Source of the DNA: Hanleya hanleyi
Taxonomy: Eukaryota > Mollusca > Polyplacophora > Lepidopleurida > Hanleyidae
Assembly: GCA_036873755.1 (NCBI GenBank)
Contig: JAVTVY010020324.1
Coordinates: 1 to 64,000, forward strand
Direction of reading: 5' to 3'
DNA: 64,000 bases
Shown here one piece after another: positions 11,658 to 21,739 of this stretch. The translations under genes and the position numbers were made by a program. The notes beneath the pieces are model-generated. The model was not told the origin of the DNA and did not search any database. It worked only from the letters and a program-made list of their open reading frames with translations. The stretch's first letter is position 1; the number at the start of each line of letters is the position of its first letter.

Positions 11658-11789
11658 GTCACACCGAGCAAAGACGAAAGTTTCTGAGACGGCGACTTCT
11701 GAGAGCAGGCGGGAATACATCTAACGCAGTAACGGGCAAGAACGAATATGACTGATACATCGCCAAAAGGCGGCCTCTGATTGGACAAG

Positions 11790-11910
11790 AGTCTTCTTAA
11801 ATTGTAAACATACCCAACGCGGCTCTCCCAGCGTGGGTATGATGTACTGGAGGGGAGAATATACCGTATGAAAAAAACCCTTGTTGTTGTTCTCTCATCT
11901 CTCATCCTTG
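11790..11910 (+). terminator. 3' stem-loop module (element 3)
   Basis: CATACCCAACGC ... GCGTGGGTATG forms a stem with a C-rich loop near 11,808-11,840, followed by a GTTGTTGTT tract. The AATAAA seen in other copies is AATATA here. Inverted CCAAT boxes (CTGATTGG) lie just upstream. Confidence 0.6.
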
Positions 11911-11954
11911 TTGTTGTTGTTTTTCTTTTATCTGTGTGTATCATGGCGTCCATG

Positions 11955-12110
11955 CGTTATGCTAGGGCGTTAAAGCATAACGACGGGCGTTAAGGCGTAA
12001 CGACCGGCGTTAATGCGTAACGACGGGAGCTCGGAGCTCGGGGATGGAGTATGTCGGGAGCTCGGAGCTCGGGGATGAGGCAGGCAGAAGCTCGGAGCTC
12101 GGGGCCCAAA
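11955..12110. repeat. GGCGTTAAGGCGT iterons and GAGCTCGG repeats
   Basis: Several 10-bp GGGCGTTAAG / GCGTAACGAC units at 11,962-12,030 run into three copies of GGGAGCTCGGAGCTCGGGG to 12,105. No gene is recognised next to them. Confidence 0.6.
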
Positions 12111-12364
12111 AATTGTTGCTTTCTATACTACTCCTAAATGTAAGATGAGGACCCGGATGTAAAACTGATCCATTTGACCAGGCATGGGACCTCAATCACT
12201 CAACAAACCTCCACGAATCCCCAGAATGCCTGCTTTGTATACTACGGCCAGCGCAAAATCATGAAAACGGACGATACATTAGTCCAGTCGGATCCCACTC
12301 ACAAACAAAATTACCACCCCCATCACCATACAGGCATTTCCCCATATATTGTATAATACAAGCC

Positions 12365-13140
12365 CCTATTGTAGAGGTAAAGTCCGTGTTCCGCTTTTCA
12401 TATTTCCAGGGACAAATCCGCATTTTACATGCACCCACCCATGACTTGATAGGCAGACCCCGATAAGCCAGGGACCTATATTCGCCCTTTGGGACAGGGT
12501 TGATAGGAGTTCCCCTATTGTAGGGGTAAAGTCCGTGTTCCGCTTTTTATATTTTCGGGGACACGTCCTCATTTTACATGCACCTACACTTCGATAGGCC
12601 CGGGGACCGATATTAGCCCGTTTGGACAAGGTTGATATGGGGTTTCCTCTATTGTAGTGGTAAAGTCCGTGTTCCGCTTTTTATATTTTCGGGACAAATC
12701 CTCATTTTACATGCACCCACCCATGACTTGGTAGGCAGACCCCGATAAGCCCGGGTACCGATATTAGCCCTTTTGGACAAGGTTGATAGGGGTTTTCCTC
12801 TATTGTAGGGGTAAAGTCCGTGTTCCGCTTTTTATATTTTCGGGACAAATCCTAAATTTACATGCATCCACTCCCCACCCTATCTCTCTCAGGAGGCCCC
12901 GATAAGCCAGGGCCCGATATTAGCCCTTTGAGATAGGGTTGATAGGAGTTTTCCCCTATTGTAGGGTAAAGTCCATGTTCCGCTTTTTATATTTTCGGAA
13001 CAAATCCTAAATTTACATACACCCATTCCCCCACCCTACCTCTCTCACCCCGATAAGCCCGGGGACCGATATTAGCCCTTTGGAATAGAGTCGATAGGAG
13101 TATATTCTAGGGTAAAGTCCGTGTTCCGTATTTTATATCT
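12365..13140. repeat. 155-bp subterminal tandem repeats (element 3)
   Basis: About five degenerate units, each holding AAAGTCCGTGTTCCGC and CCCCGATAAGCC. The same unit occurs at 23,105-23,640, 31,890-32,440 and 57,235-57,430, always near element ends. Not coding. Confidence 0.85.
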
Positions 13141-13199
13141 GAAGAAATTTTACATGCACCCTCAATATAACCTTGAACTATCACGTGATCTCCCCGTGA

Positions 13200-13676
13200 T
13201 GGAAACACCCCAAATACAAGTCTCAATTCGGGGAGCCAGGTGTTCGGCACGTGACAGCCCCAAGCAGACGACAGCGAAGTTCTGGCGGGAAAAACCCCAC
13301 AGACAGGTCAGTACATGGCCTATCATGTTCCCACGGACCTCACCGAAAAGACACGGACGTACCCTTCGCACCTCACCGAAAAAACACGAAGGTGAACGAC
13401 ATTGTAGGGAAAAACCCCACAGACAGGTCAGTACATGTCCTATCATATTCACAGGTCACGCCCCATTCACCCAGACCGGAAGTAACGTCATACACATGCG
13501 CACGTGATGGAAAAACCCCAACCCTAACATGTCTAAACATGATCCAAGGTCAAAGACGAGATGAAACGATACAGGTCAACTCAAGTGCACTCATTGACCT
13601 TTGACCTCTGTCACGTGATATGCAAAGTTCTGAGGTCAAATGTCAATGGGAGGGTTAACGCTTGCTATATACTACT
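13200..13676. other. Right terminal region of element 3
   Basis: Two copies of CCCCACAGACAGGTCAGTAC (13,297 and 13,416) match a block next to the element 1 axis (26,450 and 26,970). A DR1-type TGACCTTTGACC lies near 13,594. The terminus TATATACTACT is at 13,666-13,676. Confidence 0.65.
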
Positions 13677-14582
13677 CAGGTCGGCATTTAATTGGCTATA
13701 TTTGTGCCTTAGTTGTGTGTGGGTGATATTTAGTTTTCTGGGACCTAATAGAAAAAATGAAGGAATGGAGGTGTTATCAGTTATTGAATGGTGGAAAGAG
13801 TTCAGTGAAGGTTTGTTTCTTTTGTCAGTACTAAGATTGTTCCATTCAGAAATAGCGGATGGGATAAAAGATTTTCTATAAATGTTTAGTCGCGCTCTAG
13901 TTGTTGTATAGTCGAAGTTGTTTCTTATGTTGTACGGATTGGTCTGCCAGACTAGAGGTGTAGTTAAATTATTTATGTAGTCTGGACTATCTCCATGATG
14001 TATTTTGTACATTAATTTTAGTTTGGCAATTTTTCGTCTAGTCGTCAAGGTTTCCCATCCAGTTTCGAGTAAGAGAGACTCTCTGGAGGCGTAGCCCGGG
14101 AGACCGGTAACAATTCTTGCAGCAGCAAATTGGATTTTTACAAGTTTATCGGCCTCATCTTGAGTGCAGCCATCCCATACTACCGAACCATACAAGATGG
14201 GCCTAACAAAGGATATGTATAGGTGAGATAATGCTTGTCTGCTTAACTGAAATTTGGCTTTTCTCATAAATCCTACTCGTCTAGAGGCAACCGATATGAT
14301 TGTTCCACTTGCAGTCATTTTGTAATATAAGTCCGAGGTGGCGATGACTGCTGGAAATATTTAACAGGTTATTGTCGAAAAATATTGCCGGTTGACTTTG
14401 GCGAATAGGACTAGAATTGTTTTAAGAGCGTTGAAGTTTAGCAATTGCTTTGACCATTCCAATATTGATATTAAGTCATTATTTAATACAAATTCAATAT
14501 CGCAAATATTTAGCGAAGAGAATTGCAGGCATGAGTCATCAGCAAATAATTTAGTGAGACTGAAGAGTTTGTCAGCTATGTC
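13677..14582 (-). pseudogene. LINE fragment, reverse transcriptase C-terminal part
   Basis: The minus strand reads the RT palm with FADD at 14,535-14,546, the thumb, then a long helical C-terminal region (SRQALSHLYISFVRPILYGS, IAKLKLMYKIHHGD) typical of APE-type LINEs. Upstream it is cut by element 2, with TATGTC as a 6-bp duplication. At its 3' side it is cut by element 3, whose terminus adds three foreign residues and a stop. It continues the pieces at 22,145-22,747 and 32,808-34,690. Confidence 0.85.
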
Positions 14583-14985
14583 AGTAGTATATAAAGTTGA
14601 AATTCCTTATCATTGACCTACTTTTGAGGCGGAACTGGGGCGGGATTTCCCAGTGGGGGTTTCCCACGGGAGGGGATTCCCCAGTGGGGGTTTCCCAATG
14701 ACGATCACGTGATCAAGGCATGTCTAGACTTGTTCTGGGTTGTACAGTTCTGCCATACGGAGGATGGGTACTAGTATTTCAAATAAATTAATTAATTAAT
14801 TAATTTTAATTAATTACTTGTAAAATGGCGGTGTTTTTAGACGGCGCAAGGTAGCAAACGAGGCGGTGGGCACGTCACGGGGAGAAAAAACCCTCACATT
14901 ACCCTCAAAAAAACCTCTAAGCCATATAATAATAATAAACATAATCTATAGGTGTTGTACCATGTTAATAGGATCAGTCTAGCAT
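14583..14985. repeat. Left terminal inverted repeat of element 2
   Basis: Matches the complement of 21,740-22,138. It contains paired CCCAGTGGGG motifs and an (ATTA)n run near 14,788. No coding potential. Confidence 0.85.
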
Positions 14986-15149
14986 TTGTACCACCCTAGG
15001 GTCGAGTGTTTATTGTCCCGTGTATCTCCGCAAGAAAACAACAAACAAAATGGCGGCTCCAGGATGGTGCGGGGACACCCTTTCCCCATCACGGCGTCGA
15101 CCGTAGCGCCATCTGCACACATTGACGCAAGGGAGACAACTCGTGTGGC

Positions 15150-15600
15150 CCAAGGATATGGAAATAGCCGTGTTGGAGCTAGGGGAGCCACTACTGGTCC
15201 AGTGGGGTCGAGTGAGGTATCAATGTGAAGCCTATGTGAGGGGGCATCTGATGGGGTGGGTGTGGGGTTGAAGTATCGGCATTCTGCGCATGCGCGGTGG
15301 CCGAAGGGTATGGAAATAGCCGTGTTGGAGCTAGGGGAGCCACAAATGGTCCAATGGGATCGAGTGAGGTATCAAAGTGAAGCATTCGTGAAGGGGCATC
15401 TAATGGGCTGGGTGTGGGGTTGGAATATCGGCATTCTGCGCATGCGCGGTGGTCAAAGGATATGAAACTAGCCGTTTTGGAGCTAGGGGAGCCTCTAATG
15501 GTCCAATGGGGTCGAGTGAGGTATCAAAGTGAAGCATTCGTGAAGGGGCATCTGATGGGTTGGGTGTGCGGTAGGAATATCATTCTGCGCATGCGCAGAC
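15150..15600. repeat. Three direct repeats of about 150 bp with NRF-1-like palindromes (left arm)
   Basis: Each unit has TGCGCATGCGC (15,278, 15,437, 15,586), then GTCGAGTGAGGTATCAA and GAAGCATTCGTGAAGGGG. Short ORFs through them are by-products of the repetition. Mirrored at 21,120-21,560. Confidence 0.85.
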
Positions 15601-15745
15601 GCAATGCGGAGCTCTCGTCCAATAAGAAGCGAGTATTTCAAATCCGTCACAGAGCTCTCAGCCAATCAGAAGCGAGTATTTTGACCCGGTGCATTATGGG
15701 CCATATCCAAGATGGCGGCACGTATGTTCAAGATGGCGGCACATC
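15600..15745. promoter_or_regulatory. CCAAT and YY1-like motif block (left arm)
   Basis: CCAATAAGAAGCGAG and CCAATCAGAAGCGAG are two NF-Y-type boxes. AAGATGGCGGCAC occurs twice (15,709 and 15,730), a good YY1 match. Mirrored at 20,975-21,115. TF names are from motif knowledge. Confidence 0.5.
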
Positions 15746-15849
15746 CGGTGTCGAAAACTGGCCATTTCTTCGGGATGTGGTCACCTAGTGTCGAAAACTG
15801 GACCCTGTATGGGTCCCGCTAGTGCCTTGGCGCCATGATATAGACCGGA

Positions 15850-16000
15850 GAGAGAAAACAACAACAACAAGGATGACACATGAGGGAACAACAACAACAA
15901 CAAGTTTTTTTTCTCATATAGTTGATTTTCCCCTCCATCATAACATACCCACGCTGGGGGAGCCGCGTTGGGTATGTTTACAATTCAAGAAAGACTCTTG
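15850..16000 (-). terminator. 3' stem-loop, polyA signal and GT tract (left arm)
   Basis: Read on the minus strand: CATACCCAACGC/GCGTGGGTATG stem-loop, a short AT-rich segment, then GTTGTTGTT repeats. It lies downstream of the small zinc-finger gene. The right-arm copy at 20,740-20,860 has a canonical AATAAA. Confidence 0.65.
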
Positions 16001-16127
16001 TCCAATCAGAGACCGCCATTTGCATCTGTCCTATTCGTTCCTGTCCGTTAGATGTATTCTTGTCCAATCAGAAGTCGCCATTTCAGAGAGTTCCTTCTTC
16101 GGTCATGTTCATTCTGAACCGTTTATT

Positions 16128-16700
16128 CTAATCATCGTCGGACAGGCCTGGATATTCTTCGGGCAGCATGTCCTGAAACAGTTGTTTGCGCATTCTGATC
16201 GCATTTTCCAGGGCCTCTGTGGGTGGTAGCCCCATAGCCTCTTCCAAGTGACGCTTGGTCTTCATGATGGACCTGTGCGTGGGGTCGCCTTTCATTTCAA
16301 GCGGTAGTAAGGTATACTGTTCATAGATCGCCATGGCTGTTTTCCTGATGCGGGAGCGCATTTGGGTGTACGTCTGTTGTAAATTATCCTCTCCGGCGTC
16401 CTCGATCGCTTCAGCGTGAGTATTGATAGCTGCTGTCACAATACGATCCCAGAAGGTAGGTTCTGCCTCACTTTCCTGGGATGTAGGCTGACTCTCTGAG
16501 GTCAAGCTCTCCATATCAGTAGATATACTGTCAGCAATCTTGGATTCGGTATCAGTCGATGCACTCTCATCAATCTCTGTATCAGTATCTGCCTCAACGG
16601 GCTCCTCGGCGTCTTCAATCCCATGTATATTTTTCTGGTGTCGCATCATATCGTAATGTCTGGTGAACGTGCGTTCACACTCAGAACAAGTATAAGCCAT
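16128..16700 (-). CDS. Small N-terminal C2H2 zinc-finger protein with helical C-terminal domain
   Basis: Intact, 190 residues. An N-terminal C2H2 finger (C5, C8, H21, H26) is followed by an acidic Glu/Asp/Ser/Thr linker (residues 27-75) and an alpha-helical domain (about 80-185). That domain contains DPTHRSIMKTKRHLEE and LENAIRMRKQLFQDML, and resembles the C-terminal domain of the neighbouring ATPase. The gene has its own TATA box (CTATAAAAGCG, minus strand, near 16,750) and a 10-bp iteron array upstream. It points outward, downstream of the ATPase. Possible roles are an iteron-binding regulator or a packaging partner; neither is proven. No known family recognised. Confidence 0.75.
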   Translation of the reverse strand: MAYTCSECERTFTRHYDMMRHQKNIHGIEDAEEPVEADTDTEIDESASTDTESKIADSISTDMESLTSESQPTSQESEAEPTFWDRIVTAAINTHAEAIEDAGEDNLQQTYTQMRSRIRKTAMAIYEQYTLLPLEMKGDPTHRSIMKTKRHLEEAMGLPPTEALENAIRMRKQLFQDMLPEEYPGLSDDD

Positions 16701-16935
16701 GTTGACGGTTGAACGTCGACTGTGCGTGTTTTGGGAATACGCTCGCTTTTATAGACAGTAACGGTCATCAACGCTTAGCTCAACGCTTCAACGCCCTGGT
16801 GAATTAGCTCAGAAGCTCTGATTTCATGGAATTGACATCAATTCATCGAAATGCAGTGACGCCCGTCAACGCCCGTCGTTACGCCTTAACGCTCGTCTCA
16901 ACGCTTTAACACACTTTCTTAACGCTTTAACGACG
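16701..16935 (-). promoter_or_regulatory. TATA promoter and 10-bp iterons of small zinc-finger gene (left arm)
   Basis: On the minus strand, GGCGTTAAGGCGTAACGACG-like units at 16,860-16,935 precede TATA (TCTATAAAAGCG) and a short leader with CACAGTCGACGTTCAACC before the ATG. Nearly identical to 19,795-20,018. Confidence 0.65.
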
Positions 16936-18069
16936 TTTAATGATGCGTTCGAACAAATGTTTCTTTTGTGCTATTGCTCTGACATACGCCGCTTTCCAGT
17001 TCATGCCCGAGGTTTTCAACATCGACGCTGTTCTTTCAATTTCCATATGGACTGGATCCTTATCCAACAATTTCATATGGGTCAGTAAGTCGACATACTG
17101 CTGACGTAAAGCCCGTCGTAGTCTGGGTGCCAATCTGTTATGGGCTAAAATTGCAGCTTCCTCTTTCGAATACCCTTTGCGTTGAAACTTGTTTCCTGTG
17201 GCCTCCAAAATCTCGCCCATCTCGGCGTCCATACTTTCTTTGAACAAATCCTTCCATAGCCTCGAGTTCACATTATGTTCTTCAACCTCGGGTTGGGCCT
17301 TCACGGTTGGGTGATATTCCGGGACTGGTGATATGAAGAAGGCCCGCTGTACGGGGGTGGGTTGCTGCTTCACCAAATGTGGACTCGGTGGATGGTGTAG
17401 GGGCTGTGGTGATTCCTCGCCGGGTAGCAGGTGGGTCGTCAGCCGGCGATCTTCGGGGGTATGGGCTTTTAAATCTACGAACAGGTAGCCGTACGGACGA
17501 CTTGTCGCTTCTTGAAACGCCTGCATGAAATGGTCGATGTTCTGAGGATAAATTCGACTACCAAACACACGAATTTGTGCTCTGTCGATGGGTTTGGAGA
17601 ACAACACAAAGTATTGGCAGTTCAAGGCAATATCTCTGGACGCCTTCCCTTGAGGAAAGAGATTCTGGGTCAAATAGATGATGGACAGATTGCGATGATG
17701 GGACCCTTTGGTGAATAGGTCGGCGATTTTCGAATTGCCCTTGGCCGCACTCATCAGATCATCTAGCACTACCACGTTGGTCTGCTCGGGGTCAAAGTAA
17801 TACGGTTCGTCTATGTCATGAGGAATCCCTGGGACGAAACTCACATTCTGTAATCGCGTAGTTTCGTAGGCGGGCTGCCATTGGCTATAACACCAAACAA
17901 CACGTGTCGGAGCTGGGGTCACACCTTCCTAAGCATTTGCTGACCGTCATCGTGTAGGGATGGCAGCGGGACTCGGTGGTGTCTCTTGGTTGTGTTTGCC
18001 TTGAATGTGCCTGATCATACTATCGCGACGAGAGAAGGTTCTCTGACAGAACGTACACGTACACGACAT
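16927..18069 (-). pseudogene. Packaging-type ATPase, left-arm copy lacking the P-loop
   Basis: Mirror copy of 18,594-19,799. Two deletions in the N-terminal third, one with a replacement tract, and a 3-bp loss make it 63 bp shorter. They remove the whole Walker A motif and create a stop soon after the zinc finger. The rest, from residue ~70 of the intact copy onward (open from 17,922), including Walker B VVVLDD and the C-terminal domain, is preserved with few changes. It should have no ATPase activity. Confidence 0.85.
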
Positions 18070-18167
18070 GTTGATCTGTCGACCAATACATAAGGACTGA
18101 TGAGGGACACATGTTCATTCTTATATGTACAGACACCACCACCACACACTACCACACACACACACAC

Positions 18168-18500
18168 CACCACCGGGCGTTGACGGGCGTCAACGCCCGG
18201 TGGTGGTGGTGGTGGTGGGAACTTCCGTGTGGCAGAGCTCTTGGATCGGAGCTCTTGGAGCTCAAAGCCTGTGGAGCTCAGATCTCGGAAGTGACATTTG
18301 CATACGACCTCTGTGAGGTCACTTCCGCTTCCGTTCACGTGACCGGAACTGACCTTTGACCCGGCGCGCGCGGTGTAAAGGTTTCCACCGCGGTGGAAAC
18401 CTTTGCGCGCCGGGTCAACGGGTGACGCCCGTCAACGCACGGTGGTGGCGGTGGTGGCGGTGGTGGTGGTGGTGGTGGTGGTGGTGTGTGTGTGTGTGTG
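18168..18500. repeat. Axis region of element 2
   Basis: It contains a perfect hairpin (CACCGGGCGTTGACG and complement, GG loop) at 18,172-18,211 and GGT runs. A regulatory block follows (GAGCTC repeats, octamer complement ATTTGCAT at 18,294, TCACGTGA, TGACCTTTGACCC). The perfect 28-bp palindrome at 18,377-18,404 is centred on CCACCG/CGGTGG, and a GGT/GT microsatellite lies to its right. The regulatory block is present on the left side only, so the axis itself is asymmetric. Confidence 0.85.
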
Positions 18501-18529
18501 TGTGTGTGTGGTAGTGTGTGGTGGTGGTG

Positions 18530-18593
18530 TCTGTACATATAAGAATGAACATGTGTCCCTCATCAGTCCTTATGTATTGGTCGACAGATCAAC
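18530..18593 (+). promoter_or_regulatory. Promoter of right-arm ATPase
   Basis: ACATATAAGAATG near 18,535 is a plausible TATA box. CTCATCAGTCC about 28 bp downstream resembles the CATCAGAC start context of the three-finger genes. The ATG is at 18,594. The mirror copy precedes the left-arm gene. Confidence 0.5.
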
Positions 18594-19799
18594 ATGTCGT
18601 GTACGTGTACGTTCTGTCAGAGAACCTTCTCTCGTCGCGATAGTATGATCAGGCACATTCAAGGCAAACACAACCAAGAGACACCACCGAGTCCCGCTAT
18701 AGGTCCAGCAAGTGCAGTAGAGCATCCCTACACGATGACGGTGAGCGGCCCTACGGCATGTGGAAAGACGTCCTGGGTAATGAAGTTCTTAGAGGAAGGT
18801 GTGGCAACCCCAGCTCCGACACGTGTTGTTTGGTGTTATAGCCAATGGCAGCCCGCCTACGAAACTACGCGATTACAGAATGTGAGTTTCGTCCCAGGGA
18901 TTCCTCATGACATAGACGAACCGTATTACTTTGACCCCGAGCAGACCAACGTGGTAGTGCTAGATGATCTGATGAGTGCGGCCAAGGACAATTCGAAAAT
19001 CGCCGACCTATTCACCAAAGGGTCCCATCATCGCAATCTGTCCGTCATCTATTTGACCCAGAATCTCTTTCCTCAAGGGAAGGCGTCCAGAGATATTGCC
19101 TTGAACTGCCAATACTTTGTGTTGTTCTCCAACCCCATCGACAGAGCACAAATTCGTGTGTTTGGTAGTCGAATTTATCCTCAGAACATCGACCATTTCA
19201 TGCAGGCGTTTCAAGAAGCGACAAGTCGTCCGTACGGCTACCTGTTCGTAGATTTAAAAGCCCATACCCCCGAAGATCGCCGGCTGACGACCCACCTGCT
19301 ACCCGGCGAGGAATCACCACAGCCCCTACACCATCCACCGAGTCCGCATTTGGTGAAGCAGCAACCCACCCCCGTACAGCGGGCCTTCTTCATATCACCA
19401 GTCCCGGAATATCACCCAACCGTGAAGGCCCAACCCGAGGTTGAAGAACATAATGTGAACTCGAGGCTATGGAAGGATTTGTTCAAAGAAAGTATGGACG
19501 CCGAGATGGGCGAGATTTTTGAGGCCACAGGAAACAAGTTTCAACGCAAAGGATATTCGAAAGAGGAAGCTGCAATTTTAGCCCATAACAGATTGGCACC
19601 CAGACTACGACGGGCTTTACGTCAGCAGTATGTCGACTTACTGACCCATATGAAATTGTTGGATAAGGATCCAGTCCATATGGAAATTGAAAGAACAGCG
19701 TCGATGTTGAAAACCTCGGGCATGAACTGGAAAGCGGCGTATGTCAGAGCAATAGCGCAAAAGAAACATTTGTTCGAACGCATCATTAAACGTCGTTAA
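18594..19799 (+). CDS. A32/FtsK-HerA-type genome-packaging ATPase with N-terminal C2H2 finger
   Basis: Intact, 401 residues. An N-terminal C2H2 finger (C5, C8, H21, H26) is followed by Walker A GPTACGKTS (51-59), Walker B VVVLDD (119-124), a sensor-like IYLTQN (151-156) and FVLFSNPIDRAQIRVFGSR. A Pro-rich linker comes next (about 235-275), then a helical C-terminal domain (290-401) ending DPVHMEIERTASMLK...KKHLFERIIKRR. The P-loop core resembles poxvirus-A32-like ATPases of Polintons and adintoviruses, which pump DNA into capsids. The fused finger and tail are unusual. It lies first after the axis, pointing outward, with the small zinc-finger gene 219 bp downstream. Confidence 0.8.
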   Translation: MSCTCTFCQRTFSRRDSMIRHIQGKHNQETPPSPAIGPASAVEHPYTMTVSGPTACGKTSWVMKFLEEGVATPAPTRVVWCYSQWQPAYETTRLQNVSFVPGIPHDIDEPYYFDPEQTNVVVLDDLMSAAKDNSKIADLFTKGSHHRNLSVIYLTQNLFPQGKASRDIALNCQYFVLFSNPIDRAQIRVFGSRIYPQNIDHFMQAFQEATSRPYGYLFVDLKAHTPEDRRLTTHLLPGEESPQPLHHPPSPHLVKQQPTPVQRAFFISPVPEYHPTVKAQPEVEEHNVNSRLWKDLFKESMDAEMGEIFEATGNKFQRKGYSKEEAAILAHNRLAPRLRRALRQQYVDLLTHMKLLDKDPVHMEIERTASMLKTSGMNWKAAYVRAIAQKKHLFERIIKRR

Positions 19800-20018
19800 A
19801 GCGTTAAGAAAGTGTGTTAAAGCGTTGAGACGAGCGTTAAGGCGTAACGACGGGCGTTGACACTGCGTTTCGATGAATTGATGTCAATTCCATGAAATCA
19901 GAGCTTCTGAGCTAATTCACCAGGGCGTTGAAGCGTTGAGCTAAGCGTTGATGACCGTTACTGTCTATAAAAGCGAGCGTATTCCCAAAACACGCACAGT
20001 CGACGTTCAACCGTCAAC
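19795..20018 (+). promoter_or_regulatory. Iterons and TATA promoter of small zinc-finger gene (right arm)
   Basis: GCGTTAAAGC, GCGTTGAGAC, GCGTTAAGGC and GTAACGACGG units at about 10-bp spacing start right at the ATPase stop. A TATA box (CTATAAAAG) lies near 19,966 and the ATG at 20,019. Confidence 0.65.
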
Positions 20019-20590
20019 ATGGCTTATACTTGTTCCGAGTGTGAACGCACGTTCACCAGACATTACGATATGATGCGACACGAGGAAAATATACATGGGA
20101 TTGAAGACGCCGAGGAGCCCGTTGAGGCAGATACTGATACAGAGATTGATGAGAGTGCATCGACTGATACCGAATCCAAGATTGCTGACAGTATATCTAC
20201 TGATATGGAGAGCTTGACCTCAGAGAGTCAGCCTACATCCCAGGAAAGTGAGGCAGAACCTACCTTCTGGGATCGTATTGTGACAGCAGCTATCAATACT
20301 CACGCTGAAGCGATCGAGGACGCCGGAGAGAATAATTTACAACAGACGTACACCCAAATGCGCTCCCGCATCAGGAAAACAGCCATGGCGATCTATGAAC
20401 AGTATACCTTACTACCGCTTGAAATGAAAGGCGACCCCACGCACAGGTCCATCATGAGACCAAGCGTCACTTGGAAGAGGCTATGGGGCTACCATCCACA
20501 GAGGCCCTGGAAAATGCGATCAGAATGCGCAAACAACTGTTTCAGGACATGCTGCCCGAAGAATATCCAGGCCTGTCCGACGATGATTAG
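20019..20590 (+). pseudogene. Small C2H2 zinc-finger protein, right-arm copy with 1-bp deletion
   Basis: Mirror copy of 16,128-16,700. The finger, acidic linker and first half of the helical domain are intact. A single A is missing at about 20,456 (ATGAGACC against ATGAAGACC), which shifts the frame inside the DPTH domain. The original stop position corresponds to the TAG near 20,588. The two arms thus carry complementary defects: ATPase good and this gene bad on the right, the reverse on the left. Confidence 0.85.
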
Positions 20591-20739
20591 AATAAACGGT
20601 TCAGAATGAACATGACCGAAGAAGGAACTCTCTGAAATGGCGACTTCTGATTGGACAAGAATACATCTAACGGACAGGAACGAATAGGACAGATGCAAAT
20701 GGCGGTCTCTGATTGGACAAGAGTCTTTCTTGAATTGTA

Positions 20740-20860
20740 AACATACCCAACGCGGCTCCCCCAGCGTGGGTATGTTATGATGGAGGGGAAAATAAACTAT
20801 ATGAAAAAAAAACTTGTTGTTGTTGTTGTTCCCTCATGTGTCATCCTTGTTGTTGTTGTT
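20740..20860 (+). terminator. 3' stem-loop, AATAAA and GT tract (right arm)
   Basis: CATACCCAACGC/GCGTGGGTATG stem-loop, AATAAACT at about 20,792, then CTTGTTGTTGTTGTT. This is a complete cleavage/polyadenylation layout after the small zinc-finger gene. Confidence 0.75.
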
Positions 20861-20974
20861 TTCTCTCTCCGGTCTATATCATGGCGTCAAGGCGCTAGCG
20901 GGACCCATACAGGGTCCAGTTTTCGACACTAGGTGACCACATCCCGAAGAAATGGCCAGTTTTCGACACCGGAT

Positions 20975-21560
20975 GTGCCGCCATCTTGAACATACGTGCC
21001 GCCATCTTGGATATGTCCCATAATGCACCGGGTCAAAATACTCGCTTCTGATTGGCTGAGAGCTCTGTGACGGATTTGAAATACTCGCTTCTGATTGGAC
21101 GAGAGCTCCGCATTGCGTCTGCGCATGCGCAGAATGATATTCCTACCGCACACCCAACCCATCAGATGCCCCTTCACGAATGCTTCACTTTGATACCTCA
21201 CTCGACCCCATTGGACCATTAGAGGCTCCCCTAGCTCCAAAACGGCTAGTTTCATATCCTTTGACCACCGCGCATGCGCAGAATGCCGATATTCCAACCC
21301 CACACCCAGCCCATTAGATGTCCCTTCACGAATGCTTCACTTTGATACCTCACTCGATCCCATTGGATCATTTGTGGCTCCCCTAGCTCCAACACGGCTA
21401 TTTCCATACCCTTCGGCCACCGCGCATGCGCAGAATGCCGATACTTCAACCCCACACCCACCCCATCAGATGCCCCCTCACATAGGCTTCACATTGATAC
21501 CTCACTCGACCCCACTGGACCAGTAGTGGCTCCCCTAGCTCCAACACGGCTATTTCCATA
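20975..21560. repeat. Mirror of promoter block and roughly 150-bp repeats (right arm)
   Basis: Reverse complement of 15,150-15,745: YY1-like GCCGCCATCTT twice, CTGATTGG twice, and TGCGCATGCGC in three repeat units. Confidence 0.85.
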
Positions 21561-21739
21561 TCCTTGGGCCACACGAGTTGTCTCCCTTGCGTCAATGTGT
21601 GCAGATGGCGCTACGGTCGACGCCGTGATGGGGAAAGGGCGTCCCCGCACCATCCTGGAGCCGCCATTTTGTTTGTTGTTTTCTTGCGGAGATACACGGG
21701 ACAATAAACACTCGACCCTAGGGTGGTACAGATGCTAGA

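Larger units (their letters stand above)
9933..13676. mobile_element. Palindromic element 3, axis and right arm
   Basis: The right end is ...TATATACTACT at 13,676, identical in its last 11 bases to the right ends of elements 1 and 2, followed by CAGGTC, which would be the right target duplication. The axis is near 10,006. The left arm is not in the window because the Gypsy element inserted at 9,933. The arm holds an unrecognised ORF, a small zinc-finger pseudogene, 155-bp tandem repeats and a block shared with element 1. Confidence 0.75.

Noticed and set aside
12365..13140. CRISPR-like regular repeats of about 155 bp
   Set aside because: Units are long, contiguous and degenerate with no spacers, lie in eukaryotic mobile elements, and are shared by several insertions.
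15256..15790. ORFs with repeated RHSAHARW-type peptides
   Set aside because: They run through direct repeats with NRF-1-like motifs and are mirrored on the other arm; no independent evidence of coding.
18403..18540. ORFs with poly-His, poly-Val or poly-Pro tracts near the axis
   Set aside because: Translations of GGT/CCA and GT microsatellites in different frames.
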